Source: Deltaproteobacteria bacterium
GTDB taxonomy: Bacteria > Desulfobacterota > Syntrophobacteria > Syntrophobacterales > Thermodesulforhabdaceae
Assembly: GCA_019309115.1 (NCBI GenBank)
Contig: JAFDGW010000035.1
Location: 1-46,048 of the forward strand
Direction of reading: 5' to 3'
DNA: 46,048 nt
The notes beneath the pieces are model-generated. The model ran no database searches and was not told where the DNA came from. It saw only the letters and a list, made by a program, of their open reading frames with translations. The translations under genes and the position numbers were made by a program. Within the stretch, counting starts at the first letter, position 1. Each line of letters begins with the position of its first letter. Of this stretch, positions 24,520 to 34,342 are shown in pieces.

Positions 24520-25071
24520 ATGTTTAAGCGACTTTTTGGCAGAAAGAAAAAAGAAAAGACACTGGCTTTTGATCCTACGAACCTGACTCTTGATAAGTTG
24601 CAGCCCGGCTGGTTCGTGGATTTTGATATGAAAACCTGGCGGGTTATTGCAAAGAGTCGCTATGATATGGGCGATGGGTTTGAAATGCTGGAGTGGGAAC
24701 TGGAGTCAGGCGACGAACGCAGGTTTCTCTGCCGGGAAGAAGATGACAGGGTTTACTGGACGTGGGTAAGGAAGGTTCCCGTGGGAATGATTGACCCTGG
24801 ATTGAAAGACCATATATTGAAGTATGAAGATCCGCCTGAGGAAATCGTATTTGATGGAATTACCTTTGAGATGGAAAGTTACGGGGGAGGATACTTTTAT
24901 AAAAACTGTGTTGGTCCGGGCATTCCATTTCTCTACTGGGATTACGAAAGCGAAGATGAAAGATATGTCCTCACGATAGAGCAGTGGGGAGATACTGATT
25001 TTGAAGCGGCCGCTGGCGAATACGTCGAAGAGTATCAGTTCAGTAACATATTGCCCAGTTCGGCTGGATAA
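24520..25071 (+). CDS. DUF4178-like protein
   Basis: A 183-residue soluble acidic protein. The pattern LQPGWFVDFDMKTWRVIAKS followed by EWELESGDERRFLCREED fits the DUF4178 domain (a beta-rich domain of unknown function usually found near transferred or membrane-stress genes). The second half repeats a related beta pattern. The first ~14 residues are basic (FKRLFGRKKKEK). It follows the radical SAM gene by 15 bases and is the last gene before a strong hairpin. The DUF assignment is from memory of the pattern and is moderate. Confidence 0.6.
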   Translation: MFKRLFGRKKKEKTLAFDPTNLTLDKLQPGWFVDFDMKTWRVIAKSRYDMGDGFEMLEWELESGDERRFLCREEDDRVYWTWVRKVPVGMIDPGLKDHILKYEDPPEEIVFDGITFEMESYGGGYFYKNCVGPGIPFLYWDYESEDERYVLTIEQWGDTDFEAAAGEYVEEYQFSNILPSSAG

Positions 25072-25122
25072 CCTGATATAAGTAAATTTGTGTGTAAGGC
25101 TCGAAAATTTCTTGCTAAGAAG

Positions 25123-25152
25123 GCGCCGCACATAGGATTAACTGTGCGGCGC
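25123..25152. terminator. Hairpin between convergent genes
   Basis: GCGCCGCACA at 25123-25132 pairs perfectly with TGTGCGGCGC at 25143-25152 around a 10-nt loop. It lies between the stop codons of two convergent genes (25071 and 25190) and may terminate both. No long T-run follows on either strand, so it may act with Rho or as an mRNA end stabiliser. Confidence 0.6.
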
Positions 25153-25189
25153 ACTTACACGTAGGGTTAAAAGAGGGCGGCGTATTAGC

Positions 25190-26563
25190 CTAGCCAAAAT
25201 AGCTACCAAATATGATGCCGGCTATCGTTGACATGATCACGACGAGTGTAACGTAAACCATCGTTTTTTTCGTGCCCATCACGCTTCTTATCACTAACAT
25301 ATTGGGAAGGCTGAGAGCGGGACCTGCAAGCAGCAAGGCCAGAGCTGGCCCTTTGCCCATGCCAGCTCCGAGCAGTCCTTGCAGAATGGGGACTTCCGTC
25401 AAGGTGGCAAAGTACATGAATGCTCCTACGACAGACGCAAACAGGTTGGCCGCAAGTGAGTTACCACCCACCAAACCGCTAACCCACCGGGATGGAATGA
25501 GTCCTTCATAACCGGGACGACCCAGCAACAACCCGGCAACAAGCACGCCTCCAAATAGGAGAGGAAGAATCAGTTTTGCGAAGTCCCACGTTGCCAAGAA
25601 CCATGTCTCGGTTTCACCTCTCGTGGTTGTAAGGCATATACTCAGGCAAATGATGCCCGCCGAAAAGGGTATTAGAGGTTCGTGAGGGAACGTGAACGCT
25701 AGAGCAGCAATGACAATTATAGACAACACAACCTTGTAGGCTTTGACTCTAAACCATAAAACCAGAAGCACTCCAAGCAAAAGAGCAACCACAGAAGTCA
25801 GCCACCACTTCATTTGATACACCGCATTCCAGAAGCCGATGGGTTGAGCCGGTTTTCCCCAGGTTGCAAAAATCAGCACGCCAACCATGCTGGCGAAGTA
25901 AATGATGTTTTGCCAAAGAGGTCGCTCAACCTCAGGGGGCGGAAGATGCATTGCCGCCTCGGCTTTTTTCTTTTCCTCCTGATAAAATAAAAAGTGCATT
26001 GCAAGTCCAATCACGATGCTGAAAATAACCGCCCCGATGGCTCGTGCAACGCCAATTTGAAGCCCAAGCACTCGAGCTGTGAGAACGATTGCTAGGATGT
26101 TAATGGCAGGTCCTGAATAGAGAAATGCGATTGCCGGCCCAAGACCTGCTCCACGGCGCCATATACCGGCAAAGAGTGGTAGCACCGTGCACGAGCAAAC
26201 GGCAAGAATTGTCCCAGAAACGGATGCAACGCCATAGGCAACAACCTTTTTGGCACCCGCTCCGAGATACTTCATCACCGCCGCCTGGGAAACAAAACAC
26301 GAGATGGCACCAGCAATAAAAAATGCCGGTACCAAGCAGAGCAATACATGCTCTCTGGCGTACCATCTGGCTAGAGCCAGTGACTCAAGAATTGAGTTTC
26401 TAAACCGCTCACTTTCCATGGGAAGCCAAAAGAACACAAGAAAGGCGGCGATGAGCACAGTCATAGGTTTCCATATTTCGCCCCAGTTGATTTGACTTTC
26501 GGGCTCCTCAACATTCACCTCATCGAACAACTCGTCCTGTGTAGCTTCATGCACCTTGGCCAT
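25190..26563 (-). CDS. ArsP/DUF318-family permease
   Basis: A 457-residue polytopic membrane protein of the DUF318 (ArsP_1) permease family. It has a soluble N-terminal ~30 residues and then roughly ten hydrophobic segments. The family motif with two cysteines is AVCSCTVLPLFAGI (C123, C125), followed by GPAIAFLYSGPAINILA, and is partly repeated in the second half (TEVPILQGLLGAGMGKGPALALLLAGPALSLPN). ArsP members export organoarsenicals, but many DUF318 proteins have unknown substrates, so metal(loid) export is an inference. GGAGGAGG precedes the ATG at 26563. A promoter with an overlapping dyad lies upstream. Confidence 0.83.
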   Translation of the reverse strand: MAKVHEATQDELFDEVNVEEPESQINWGEIWKPMTVLIAAFLVFFWLPMESERFRNSILESLALARWYAREHVLLCLVPAFFIAGAISCFVSQAAVMKYLGAGAKKVVAYGVASVSGTILAVCSCTVLPLFAGIWRRGAGLGPAIAFLYSGPAINILAIVLTARVLGLQIGVARAIGAVIFSIVIGLAMHFLFYQEEKKKAEAAMHLPPPEVERPLWQNIIYFASMVGVLIFATWGKPAQPIGFWNAVYQMKWWLTSVVALLLGVLLVLWFRVKAYKVVLSIIVIAALAFTFPHEPLIPFSAGIICLSICLTTTRGETETWFLATWDFAKLILPLLFGGVLVAGLLLGRPGYEGLIPSRWVSGLVGGNSLAANLFASVVGAFMYFATLTEVPILQGLLGAGMGKGPALALLLAGPALSLPNMLVIRSVMGTKKTMVYVTLVVIMSTIAGIIFGSYFG

Positions 26564-26604
26564 GACCTAACCTCCTCCCATATTCAGCTTAATTGATTTT
26601 TGCC

Positions 26605-26645
26605 TTGCTATATAGATACATAGCAATATAACTCTTTCTAGTCAA
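26605..26645 (-). promoter_or_regulatory. Permease promoter with operator-like dyad over the -10
   Basis: On the - strand, TTGACT (complement of 26640-26645) and TATGTA (complement of 26617-26622) are 17 bp apart. The -10 sits within the perfect inverted repeat TTGCTAT-N8-ATAGCAA (26605-26611 and 26620-26626). A dyad over the -10 is the usual layout for ArsR-type repression, which would suit an ArsP-like permease. No ArsR gene is in the window. Confidence 0.6.
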
Positions 26646-26792
26646 CTGTCGTGGATATTTTTGTCAGAAAAAGCGGTATCTTTAAAAATTATAACTGAAT
26701 AGGCATATGGGTTGGTAAGCCAAAAGCTGGTATTCTACCCCAACATCTAATCCCAGAGACAATAAAGATATTTTCCGAACAACTTCTTTGCT

Positions 26793-26821
26793 TTGACTAG
26801 GCTTGATTGGCCAAGTATAAG
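26793..26821 (+). promoter_or_regulatory. Sigma-70-type promoter of the CARF-domain gene
   Basis: TTGACT at 26793-26798 and TATAAG at 26816-26821 are separated by exactly 17 bp, 62 bp upstream of the ATG at 26884. The -10 is also the left arm of the palindrome TATAAG-AAAAA-CTTATA (26816-26832), which may be an operator. Confidence 0.6.
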
Positions 26822-26883
26822 AAAAACTTATATAGAACACCGTGGGGGATGAAAAATTCTGTATTCGTTAATGGAGAGTTATC

Positions 26884-28224
26884 ATGGCCAGAGTTTTGCT
26901 TACCACATTGGGTACCAAAAAGTCGCTTTCCTGCAGGTATTTGCTAAATGGGCAGAAATCATCGGAAGTTGCTTATTTACAGGAAGCTCTTATCGAACTG
27001 GTTTGTAGGAACTGGGATGAAAAGGATTGCATGGTTCTTTTTTGTTCTCGAGAGGCTGAAAAAAACAATTGGAGGGATAGAAAGGATTTTGGCGAAGGGC
27101 TCCAATCCCGATTGGCGTCCCGCAAGTTGAATTTTGCCGTGAAACCGGTCTCTATTCCTGATGGAAAGAATCCGGACGAGGTTGACACCGTAATTAAAAA
27201 GATACTTGAAGCATGCCCGCAAGGAACTGAACTTTATCTGGACATTACCCATTCATCCAGAATTTTTCCGTTTCTCCAGAGTTTTCTGGTCAATTATCTA
27301 ATGTTGTTGGGCTTTGTGAAGCTAAAAGGAATTTTTTACGCATCCTATGACAGTGTCGGCGGTGTTGAAAAGCTTAGGAAGTTATCGCCAAAGGAACGGA
27401 TCATTCCGATTATTGATCTTTCCAGGTGTGCTTTTCTGCCGGACCTGGCAATAGCGGTTCGTTCTTCGCTTTTCCCTGAGGGGTTTTATAAAATGCCTGA
27501 TGCTCCAGATTTCTGGGAAAGAGGAGTGGCGGCGGCGGATCGCATTGTAAAGTCCATTTTATCTGGTGCGGTTTATTTTTCGGCAGACTGTGATGAGCTG
27601 TTAGAGGTTTCCGAAGACGATGTTATAGAAAACTTCCCTTTTGGTCCGGCCTTTTTATTCGTAAGAACCCAAATGATGCCTTTTTGCTCCCACGAAAATC
27701 CCGTCGATCGCCTTCTTTTCATGGCAAGGTGGTGTCTGGAGCATCAGCTTCTACCTCAAGCTTTTGTTTTTGCTAGAGACTTCACCCTATCCGCTGTATG
27801 TATTTTTGCCGGGAAACATGTGACCGATTTCGTATTCAAAAGGGACACCGTTGAGCCCCTTCTGTTCTGGGCTTCTGATAAAACTCCGCCGTGCAAGTTG
27901 AGGATTTTTCTGGAAAGTTATCGCCTTCTTCTTTCGGGAAGAGTGAATCTTTCAAGTGGCAGATTCAAAGAATGCTTTTCGGAATTTGTAGAGCGGGCGG
28001 AGGAACTGGCTCGGGAGAGAACTCTTACTGCCGAGCAAATTTGCCTAAAGACCCAATGTGGTCCCCATTTGAAATCTCTTGCTAACGCCTATGCTGATTT
28101 CAACCGCATGGGGAACTTACTGCTGTCGTCGCCGTATAACGCAGTCCATGTGCAGCGAGAATTCAGAGAGAGCTTTAACAAGCTTATACAAGCCGTGGAA
28201 GATTTTAGGAACTTGGTCAAATAG
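26884..28224 (+). CDS. CARF-domain protein, Csx1/Csx2-like (CRISPR-associated, orphan)
   Basis: A 446-residue protein whose N-terminus (MARVLLTTLGTKK, then YLQEALIELV and VLFCSREAEKNNW) matches the Csx1/Csx2 group. The DxTHG signature of the family appears as LDITHSS, with D120 and H123 kept and Gly replaced by Ser. Such CARF domains bind cyclic oligoadenylates made by type III CRISPR complexes and switch on a C-terminal HEPN RNase. The helical C-terminal half here aligns with the HEPN region (RWCLEHQLLPQAFVFAR), but no R-x4-6-H motif is seen at the expected late site: R408 and H422 are too far apart. RWCLEH at 282-287 fits the spacing, probably by chance. There is no cas gene or CRISPR array nearby. 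GGAGAG precedes the ATG. Confidence 0.72.
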   Translation: MARVLLTTLGTKKSLSCRYLLNGQKSSEVAYLQEALIELVCRNWDEKDCMVLFCSREAEKNNWRDRKDFGEGLQSRLASRKLNFAVKPVSIPDGKNPDEVDTVIKKILEACPQGTELYLDITHSSRIFPFLQSFLVNYLMLLGFVKLKGIFYASYDSVGGVEKLRKLSPKERIIPIIDLSRCAFLPDLAIAVRSSLFPEGFYKMPDAPDFWERGVAAADRIVKSILSGAVYFSADCDELLEVSEDDVIENFPFGPAFLFVRTQMMPFCSHENPVDRLLFMARWCLEHQLLPQAFVFARDFTLSAVCIFAGKHVTDFVFKRDTVEPLLFWASDKTPPCKLRIFLESYRLLLSGRVNLSSGRFKECFSEFVERAEELARERTLTAEQICLKTQCGPHLKSLANAYADFNRMGNLLLSSPYNAVHVQREFRESFNKLIQAVEDFRNLVK

Positions 28225-28239
28225 GGAAAGAGAATTCAG

Positions 28240-29196
28240 ATGGTTGGCATGGTAAAAGCGATAGAGGAGTTCCTGTCGCACTTGCAGGGTGAAAGGCGCA
28301 TGAGTCAGCAGACTGTTCGAGCGTATCGTTCGGACCTCTTGCAGTTTTTTAACTGGCTTGTTCGAGAAAATGGCTTCGACGGGTCAGATTTCCTTTCTTC
28401 ATCCATTACCCACCATCACATTAGGAAGTTTTTTGCCCAGCATAATTTTTCAAAGAGAACTCAAGCACGAAAACTGTCGGCACTTAAAAGTTTTTTTGCT
28501 TTCCTGGAGGATAGATATTCTTTCTCTCCCAATCCTGCAGCGGTCATGACTTCGCCCAAGCTGGGACATCAAAGCCCTCCCCATTTTGATGTGGATGAGG
28601 TTATTCACTTTCTTGACTTTCTACACAGCAAGGCATTAAAAGCGAAGGCTTCCTGGATGATTGTCAGGAATTGGGCTATTTTTGAAACCCTTTACGGATC
28701 AGGGATTAGAGTGAGCGAGTTGGTGAGACTGAATGAGATTGACATTGACACATCTGAAAAGCTTATAAGGGTAATGGGCAAGGGCGCCAGGGAACGCTAT
28801 GTTCCTGTAACTTCAGTAGCCGTGGATGCGGTTTCGAAGTATCTTTTAACTCTTCAGGCGCAAGAGCCAAAAAAGCGATTCCTATCTGATGCTCTTTTCA
28901 AAAACCGTTTTGGAAAGCGTCTTACAGAAAGGTCGGTGCATAGGATTTTGCAGAATGAATTAATGGAATGCGGTCTTTTTAAGAAAATTGGACCTCATGG
29001 CTTTCGTCATAGCTTCGCCACTCACCTTCTCAGTTCAGGAGCTGATCTCAGAGCCATTCAGGAAATGCTAGGGCACAGAAAGCTGGAAACAACACAGCGA
29101 TACACTCATCTTGACATTGATCGCCTTACTTGTGTTTACGATAAAGCCCATCCGCACAGTAAAAAGAAGCCCAGAGAAGGAGATGGTAGGAGATGA
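28240..29196 (+). CDS. xerC: Tyrosine recombinase XerC/XerD-like
   Basis: A 318-residue tyrosine recombinase expected to resolve chromosome dimers at dif. It has an N-terminal SAM-like core-binding domain (about 5-90) and a catalytic domain with Arg in GSGIRVSEL, Lys in the hairpin VMGKGARER, the [12 protein letters not shown] box, [15 protein letters not shown] and the nucleophile Tyr in the last. Starts at 28240 and 28249 are both possible. It overlaps hslV by four bases, and xerC-hslV-hslU is a common order in bacteria, which favours a housekeeping Xer role over an integrase. Confidence 0.9.
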   Translation: MVGMVKAIEEFLSHLQGERRMSQQTVRAYRSDLLQFFNWLVRENGFDGSDFLSSSITHHHIRKFFAQHNFSKRTQARKLSALKSFFAFLEDRYSFSPNPAAVMTSPKLGHQSPPHFDVDEVIHFLDFLHSKALKAKASWMIVRNWAIFETLYGSGIRVSELVRLNEIDIDTSEKLIRVMGKGARERYVPVTSVAVDAVSKYLLTLQAQEPKKRFLSDALFKNRFGKRLTERSVHRILQNELMECGLFKKIGPHGFRHSFATHLLSSGADLRAIQEMLGHRKLETTQRYTHLDIDRLTCVYDKAHPHSKKKPREGDGRR

Positions 29197-29729
29197 GCAT
29201 CGATTTTCACAGCACCACGATTCTGGCTCTTCATACGAAGGACTCGGTGGTTATGGCCGGTGATGGTCAGGTAACACTGGGTGATACGGTGGTTAAGCAT
29301 AAAGCTCGCAAGGTTAGGCGCATGTATCACGGAAATGTTCTTGCCGGTTTTGCCGGCGCCACGGCCGATGCATTTACGCTCTTTGAGAGGCTCGAGGCAA
29401 AACTGGAACAATATAATGGCAACCTGACCAGAGCTGCTGTGGAGCTTGCTAAAGACTGGAGAACCGATAAAGTCCTGCGGCGCCTTGAGGCTATGCTGGT
29501 GGCTGCGGATCGAACAACCTGTCTTATTCTGGGTGGTAGCGGTGATGTTATCGAACCGGATGATGGGCTTGCCGCGGTTGGGTCTGGTGCTCCCTATGCT
29601 CTTGCTGCCGCCAGGGCGCTACTCAAACATTCCAACCTAAGCGCCCGGGCGATCGTCGAAGAAGCCATGAACATTGCTGCTGCTATTTGCATTTACACCA
29701 ATAGGGAATTTGTCATTGAGGAGCTATAG
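29193..29729 (+). CDS. hslV: ATP-dependent protease subunit HslV
   Basis: A 178-residue proteasome-like peptidase subunit of the HslUV (ClpQY) protease. Removal of a seven-residue propeptide (MSIDFHS) would expose the catalytic Thr, followed by [23 protein letters not shown], the family signature. Length is typical. The ATG overlaps the xerC stop and hslU follows after two bases, fitting a stoichiometric complex. Confidence 0.97.
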   Translation: MSIDFHSTTILALHTKDSVVMAGDGQVTLGDTVVKHKARKVRRMYHGNVLAGFAGATADAFTLFERLEAKLEQYNGNLTRAAVELAKDWRTDKVLRRLEAMLVAADRTTCLILGGSGDVIEPDDGLAAVGSGAPYALAAARALLKHSNLSARAIVEEAMNIAAAICIYTNREFVIEEL

Positions 29730-29731
29730 CC

Positions 29732-31096
29732 ATGGAGAAACCGTTAACCCCGGCCGAGATCGTTCGAGAACTGGACAAATACATAGTTGGGCAAAAAGAA
29801 GCCAAGCGGATGGTTGCTATTGCCCTTCGCAACCGCTGGCGAAGGCAGCAGGTGCCGGAACACCTCAGGGACGAGATAGCACCCAAAAACATCATAATGA
29901 TAGGCCCCACGGGAGTAGGAAAGACGGAAATTGCCCGAAGACTTGCCCGTTTGGCTCAGTCGCCGTTTTTGAAGGTTGAGGCGACCAAGTTCACCGAAGT
30001 TGGGTACGTGGGTCGAGATGTTGAGTCCATGATTCGGGATCTGACCGATATTGCAGTTAATATGGTGAGAGCGGAAGAGCTGGATCGTGTCAAGAGGCGA
30101 GCGGAGGAAATTGCTGAGGAAAGATTGCTAGATATTCTATTGCCGCAGTCGCGCCGAAGAGGAAAGCCGTCGCTGGTTCATAGCGAAGGTGGCGAGGCAA
30201 TTGAGGTTCAGCAGATAGATGCCACTAGGGAGAAGCTAAGAAAGTTGCTGCGTGAAGGTGCTCTTGACGAGAGATATGTGGAAATAGACGTACCCGACAA
30301 AAGCAGCCCCATGATTGAAATTTTTGCCGGGGCAGGGCTTGAAGAATTGGACTACAGCCTTCGAGAGATGCTCAGTTCCATGCTTCCCAAAAAGACTCGA
30401 AGACGAAAGGTAAAAATCCCCGAAGCTCGACAGATTTTGATCGAGGAGGAATCTCAGCGGCTGGTTGACATGGACAAGGTCATAAAGACGGCCATCGAAA
30501 GAGTGGAACACTCTGGGATTATATTCATTGACGAGATAGACAAGATAGCCGGCCGAGAGTCCACCGGTGGCCCTGATGTATCCAGAGAAGGCGTGCAAAG
30601 GGACCTACTACCCATTGTGGAAGGCTCCACAGTTATGACCAAGTACGGCATGGTCAAGACCGATCATATTCTTTTCATTGCATCCGGAGCGTTCCACATG
30701 TCGAAACCTTCAGATCTAATTCCTGAACTTCAAGGGCGTTTTCCAATAAGGGTTGAACTCAAGCCTCTTACCAAGGAAGATTTCGTCAGGATCCTTACCG
30801 AGCCTGAAAATGCGCTGATCACACAGTACAAAGCCTTGTTGGCGACAGAAGGCGTTGACCTGGTGTTTGAAGAAGAGGCGATAGAGGAAATTGCCGAGAT
30901 TGCCTTCGAAGTTAACACCCGTACGGAGAATATAGGCGCAAGAAGGCTGCACACCATCATGGAAAAACTGCTTTCTGACGTATCCTTTAACGCACCGGAG
31001 CTTCAGGGGCAAACTCTAAGAATAACAAAGCAATATGTTCGGGAAACCCTGAAGGACATAGTGGAAGATCAAGACCTGAGCCGCTACATACTGTAA
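29732..31096 (+). CDS. hslU: ATP-dependent protease ATPase subunit HslU
   Basis: A 454-residue AAA+ unfoldase that feeds substrates to HslV. Walker A is GPTGVGKT at 58-65 and is followed by [16 protein letters not shown], which carries the GYVG pore loop. The I-domain insertion spans about 110-240. Walker B is [11 protein letters not shown], and the C-terminus RYIL matches the tail that docks into HslV. The N-terminal [17 protein letters not shown] is also diagnostic. Confidence 0.97.
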   Translation: MEKPLTPAEIVRELDKYIVGQKEAKRMVAIALRNRWRRQQVPEHLRDEIAPKNIIMIGPTGVGKTEIARRLARLAQSPFLKVEATKFTEVGYVGRDVESMIRDLTDIAVNMVRAEELDRVKRRAEEIAEERLLDILLPQSRRRGKPSLVHSEGGEAIEVQQIDATREKLRKLLREGALDERYVEIDVPDKSSPMIEIFAGAGLEELDYSLREMLSSMLPKKTRRRKVKIPEARQILIEEESQRLVDMDKVIKTAIERVEHSGIIFIDEIDKIAGRESTGGPDVSREGVQRDLLPIVEGSTVMTKYGMVKTDHILFIASGAFHMSKPSDLIPELQGRFPIRVELKPLTKEDFVRILTEPENALITQYKALLATEGVDLVFEEEAIEEIAEIAFEVNTRTENIGARRLHTIMEKLLSDVSFNAPELQGQTLRITKQYVRETLKDIVEDQDLSRYIL

Positions 31097-31109
31097 TTTT
31101 GGAGGATAA

Positions 31110-32003
<894 letters not shown>

Positions 32004-32080
32004 TTTGCAGAGAAGTGACATGGCGCGGAAGAATCCGCGAGATGGGGAAATGTTTTTTAAGACGGCGTGAGAGATGGAAA

Positions 32081-33271
32081 ATGACTGAGAAGACAAAGAA
32101 AATGGCCGACTCGTTTATCTTCAACACTTATGCTCGTGAACCCGTAACCTTTGTTCGTGGTTCCGGGTGTCGTCTCTGGGATGATAGGGGAAAGGAATAT
32201 CTAGATTTCGTTGCGGGAATTGCCGTATGCAACCTGGGACACTGCCCTGAAAATTTATCCAAAGTTATTTGCGAACAGTCCAAGAAGCTGGTCCATGTTT
32301 CCAACCTGTATTACACCGAACCTCAGGTCGAACTGGCAAAAGAGCTGATCGAAAGGTCTTTTGCAGACAGGGTTTTTTTCTGCAATAGCGGAGCTGAAGC
32401 AAATGAGGCAGCGCTTAAGCTGGCACGAAAATATAGTAACGACCGTTACGGACCCGGCAGATTTCATGTAATTAGCATGAAAAATTCCTTTCATGGCAGA
32501 ACCCTCGCCACTCTTTCTGCCACGGGGCAGGAAAAGGTGCAGAAAGGTTTTGAGCCACTTGTTGAAGGCTTTAGCTGGGTACCCTTCGATTCGGTCGAGG
32601 CCGTCGAGGAGGCCATGACCGACAAGACTTGTGCTGTTATTGTTGAACCTATTCAAGGAGAAGGTGGGGTTAGAATTCCGTCTTCAGGATATCTTCGGGA
32701 TTTGAAAACGCTTTGTGAAGAAAGAGATGTTCTACTCATATTTGACGAAGTGCAGGTCGGCATGGGACGCACCGGATGGTTGTTTGCTCATGAGTGCGAA
32801 GGCGTTACACCTCACATAATGACCCTTGCAAAAGCCCTGGCAAACGGCCTGCCCATAGGAGCAATGCTCGCCATAGAAAGAGTTGCTCAGGCCTTTGTGC
32901 CCGGCAGCCATGCAACGACCTTTGGTGGGACACCACTTGTTACCGCTGTTGCTCTCGAGACGTTGAAAACCATTGCAAACCCTGAATTCCTGGAGCAAGT
33001 ACGAAAACGGGGTGATTATTTGCTGGCTAAGCTCCGAAGCCTTGCAAATCGTTACGATTTCGTGAAAGAGGTTAGGGGACGGGGATTGATGGTCGGTATG
33101 GAGCTTACCGTTGAAGCTCAGCCGGTGATAAGGCGGTGTCTTGAACAGGGAATAGTTTTAAATGCAGTACAGGGTAACGTTCTCAGGTTCACGCCACCCT
33201 TGATTGTGGAAGAAACAGACATAGATCGACTGGTAAGTGTTCTGGATGATGTGTTCAAGGAGCTAAAATGA
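32081..33271 (+). CDS. argD: Acetylornithine aminotransferase
   Basis: A 396-residue class-III PLP aminotransferase. It shows the expected FVRGSGCRLWDDRGKEYLDF, FFCNSGAEANEAALKLAR, FHGRTLATLSATGQ, LIFDEVQVGMGRTG and the PLP lysine in TLAKALANGLPIGAM. The frame extends to 32015, but the added residues are basic and unlike the family. The ATG at 32081 is preferred and one at 32102 is possible. It may also serve in other acetyl- or succinyl-amino transfers. Its stop overlaps the argF start by four bases. Confidence 0.94.
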   Translation: MTEKTKKMADSFIFNTYAREPVTFVRGSGCRLWDDRGKEYLDFVAGIAVCNLGHCPENLSKVICEQSKKLVHVSNLYYTEPQVELAKELIERSFADRVFFCNSGAEANEAALKLARKYSNDRYGPGRFHVISMKNSFHGRTLATLSATGQEKVQKGFEPLVEGFSWVPFDSVEAVEEAMTDKTCAVIVEPIQGEGGVRIPSSGYLRDLKTLCEERDVLLIFDEVQVGMGRTGWLFAHECEGVTPHIMTLAKALANGLPIGAMLAIERVAQAFVPGSHATTFGGTPLVTAVALETLKTIANPEFLEQVRKRGDYLLAKLRSLANRYDFVKEVRGRGLMVGMELTVEAQPVIRRCLEQGIVLNAVQGNVLRFTPPLIVEETDIDRLVSVLDDVFKELK

Positions 33272-34197
33272 AAAGGGATTTTTTAACTTTGTGGGACGTT
33301 ACTGAAGATGAGATATGGGCGCTTCTAGAGCGTGCCCGGGCGTTGAAAAAGGGGTTTCAAGAAGGAGCTGATATTCGCCCATTGCGCGGCAAGATTTTAG
33401 GTTTGCTATTTCTTAAGCCATCGACACGAACCCGTGTTTCCTTTGAAGCGGGCATGTACAGGCTTGGAGGTCAGTGCATTTTCATGACATCAAAGGAAAC
33501 CCAGCTTGCCCGCAAGGAACCCCTTTCTGATACGGCTCGTACACTGTCACGCTACATTGACGCGCTGGTGGTGAGAACTTACGGGCATCAGGAAGTGGAA
33601 GAGCTTGCCAAATACGCATCCATTCCCATCATCAATGGTCTTACTGACATGTATCATCCCTGTCAGGTGTTGAGTGATTTGCTTACGATTTGGGAAAAGA
33701 AAGGCTCATTCGATTTTCCCATTGCTTGGGTGGGTGATGGCAATAACATGGCTCATTCCTGGATTGTCGCCGCTGCTCGGATGGGATTGCATTTAAAGGT
33801 TGCCACACCCGAGGGATATGAACCTCATGTTTCTGTGCTGAATCGGGCTAAGCTAGAAGGCAAGGGAAGGATTGAACTTTCGCATAATCCCGTAGAAGCT
33901 GTTCGGGGTGCAGAAGTCATCAACACGGATGTTTGGGCCAGCATGGGACAGGAAACTGAGCAAGAGGAACGACGGAAAGCTTTTGCTGAGTTTCAGGTGA
34001 ATGCTGATCTTCTTTCTTATGCACCCGATAGCGTCATTGTTATGCATTGTTTACCGGCTCATCGCGGTGAGGAAATAACTCACGAGGTGCTGGAAAAATT
34101 CGCCGAGGTCATCTTCCATCAGGCGGAAAACCGCATGTGGGCGCAAATGGCACTGCTTGAGTGGTTATTGGTTGGAAATTTGCCAGCTGTTACCTGA
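33268..34197 (+). CDS. argF: Ornithine carbamoyltransferase
   Basis: A 309-residue enzyme forming citrulline from ornithine and carbamoyl phosphate. The carbamoyl-phosphate site is FLKPSTRTRVSFEAG, followed by YHPCQVLSDLLTIWE (HPxQ motif). The ornithine-binding loop is MHCLPAHRGEEIT, with the Cys typical of OTCase rather than aspartate transcarbamylase. Length is normal. A 145-bp spacer separates it from argG. Confidence 0.96.
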   Translation: MKRDFLTLWDVTEDEIWALLERARALKKGFQEGADIRPLRGKILGLLFLKPSTRTRVSFEAGMYRLGGQCIFMTSKETQLARKEPLSDTARTLSRYIDALVVRTYGHQEVEELAKYASIPIINGLTDMYHPCQVLSDLLTIWEKKGSFDFPIAWVGDGNNMAHSWIVAAARMGLHLKVATPEGYEPHVSVLNRAKLEGKGRIELSHNPVEAVRGAEVINTDVWASMGQETEQEERRKAFAEFQVNADLLSYAPDSVIVMHCLPAHRGEEITHEVLEKFAEVIFHQAENRMWAQMALLEWLLVGNLPAVT

Positions 34198-34342
34198 TTT
34201 ATGGTTTCTAATGGGTGTATTTATTCGCATGATGAGGCCTTTGATGGGCCAGAACGCGTTCCCAACCTGCTTCTGGAGGAACATCAAAGGAAGAGAGAAA
34301 GTAATCATTGCTTGGTTGGTATAAATGAGGAGATATTTTCCG

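Larger units (their letters stand above)
26564..26883. other. Divergent regulatory region between permease and CARF genes
   Basis: A 320-bp gene-free stretch. It contains a - strand promoter and dyad for the permease (26605-26645) and a + strand promoter and dyad for the CARF-domain gene (26793-26832), described separately. The central part, about 26650-26790, is AT-rich with no element I can name. Confidence 0.7.

Noticed and set aside
26884-28224. Part of a CRISPR-Cas locus
   Set aside because: No repeat-spacer array and no other cas gene lies in the window, so only an orphan CARF protein can be claimed.
28240-29196. Phage or island integrase
   Set aside because: The gene sits in the conserved xerC-hslV-hslU order with a four-base overlap, which fits chromosomal Xer recombinase.
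32015-32080. Longer ArgD start at 32015
   Set aside because: The extra residues are arginine-rich, have no counterpart in the family and lack a good ribosome site.
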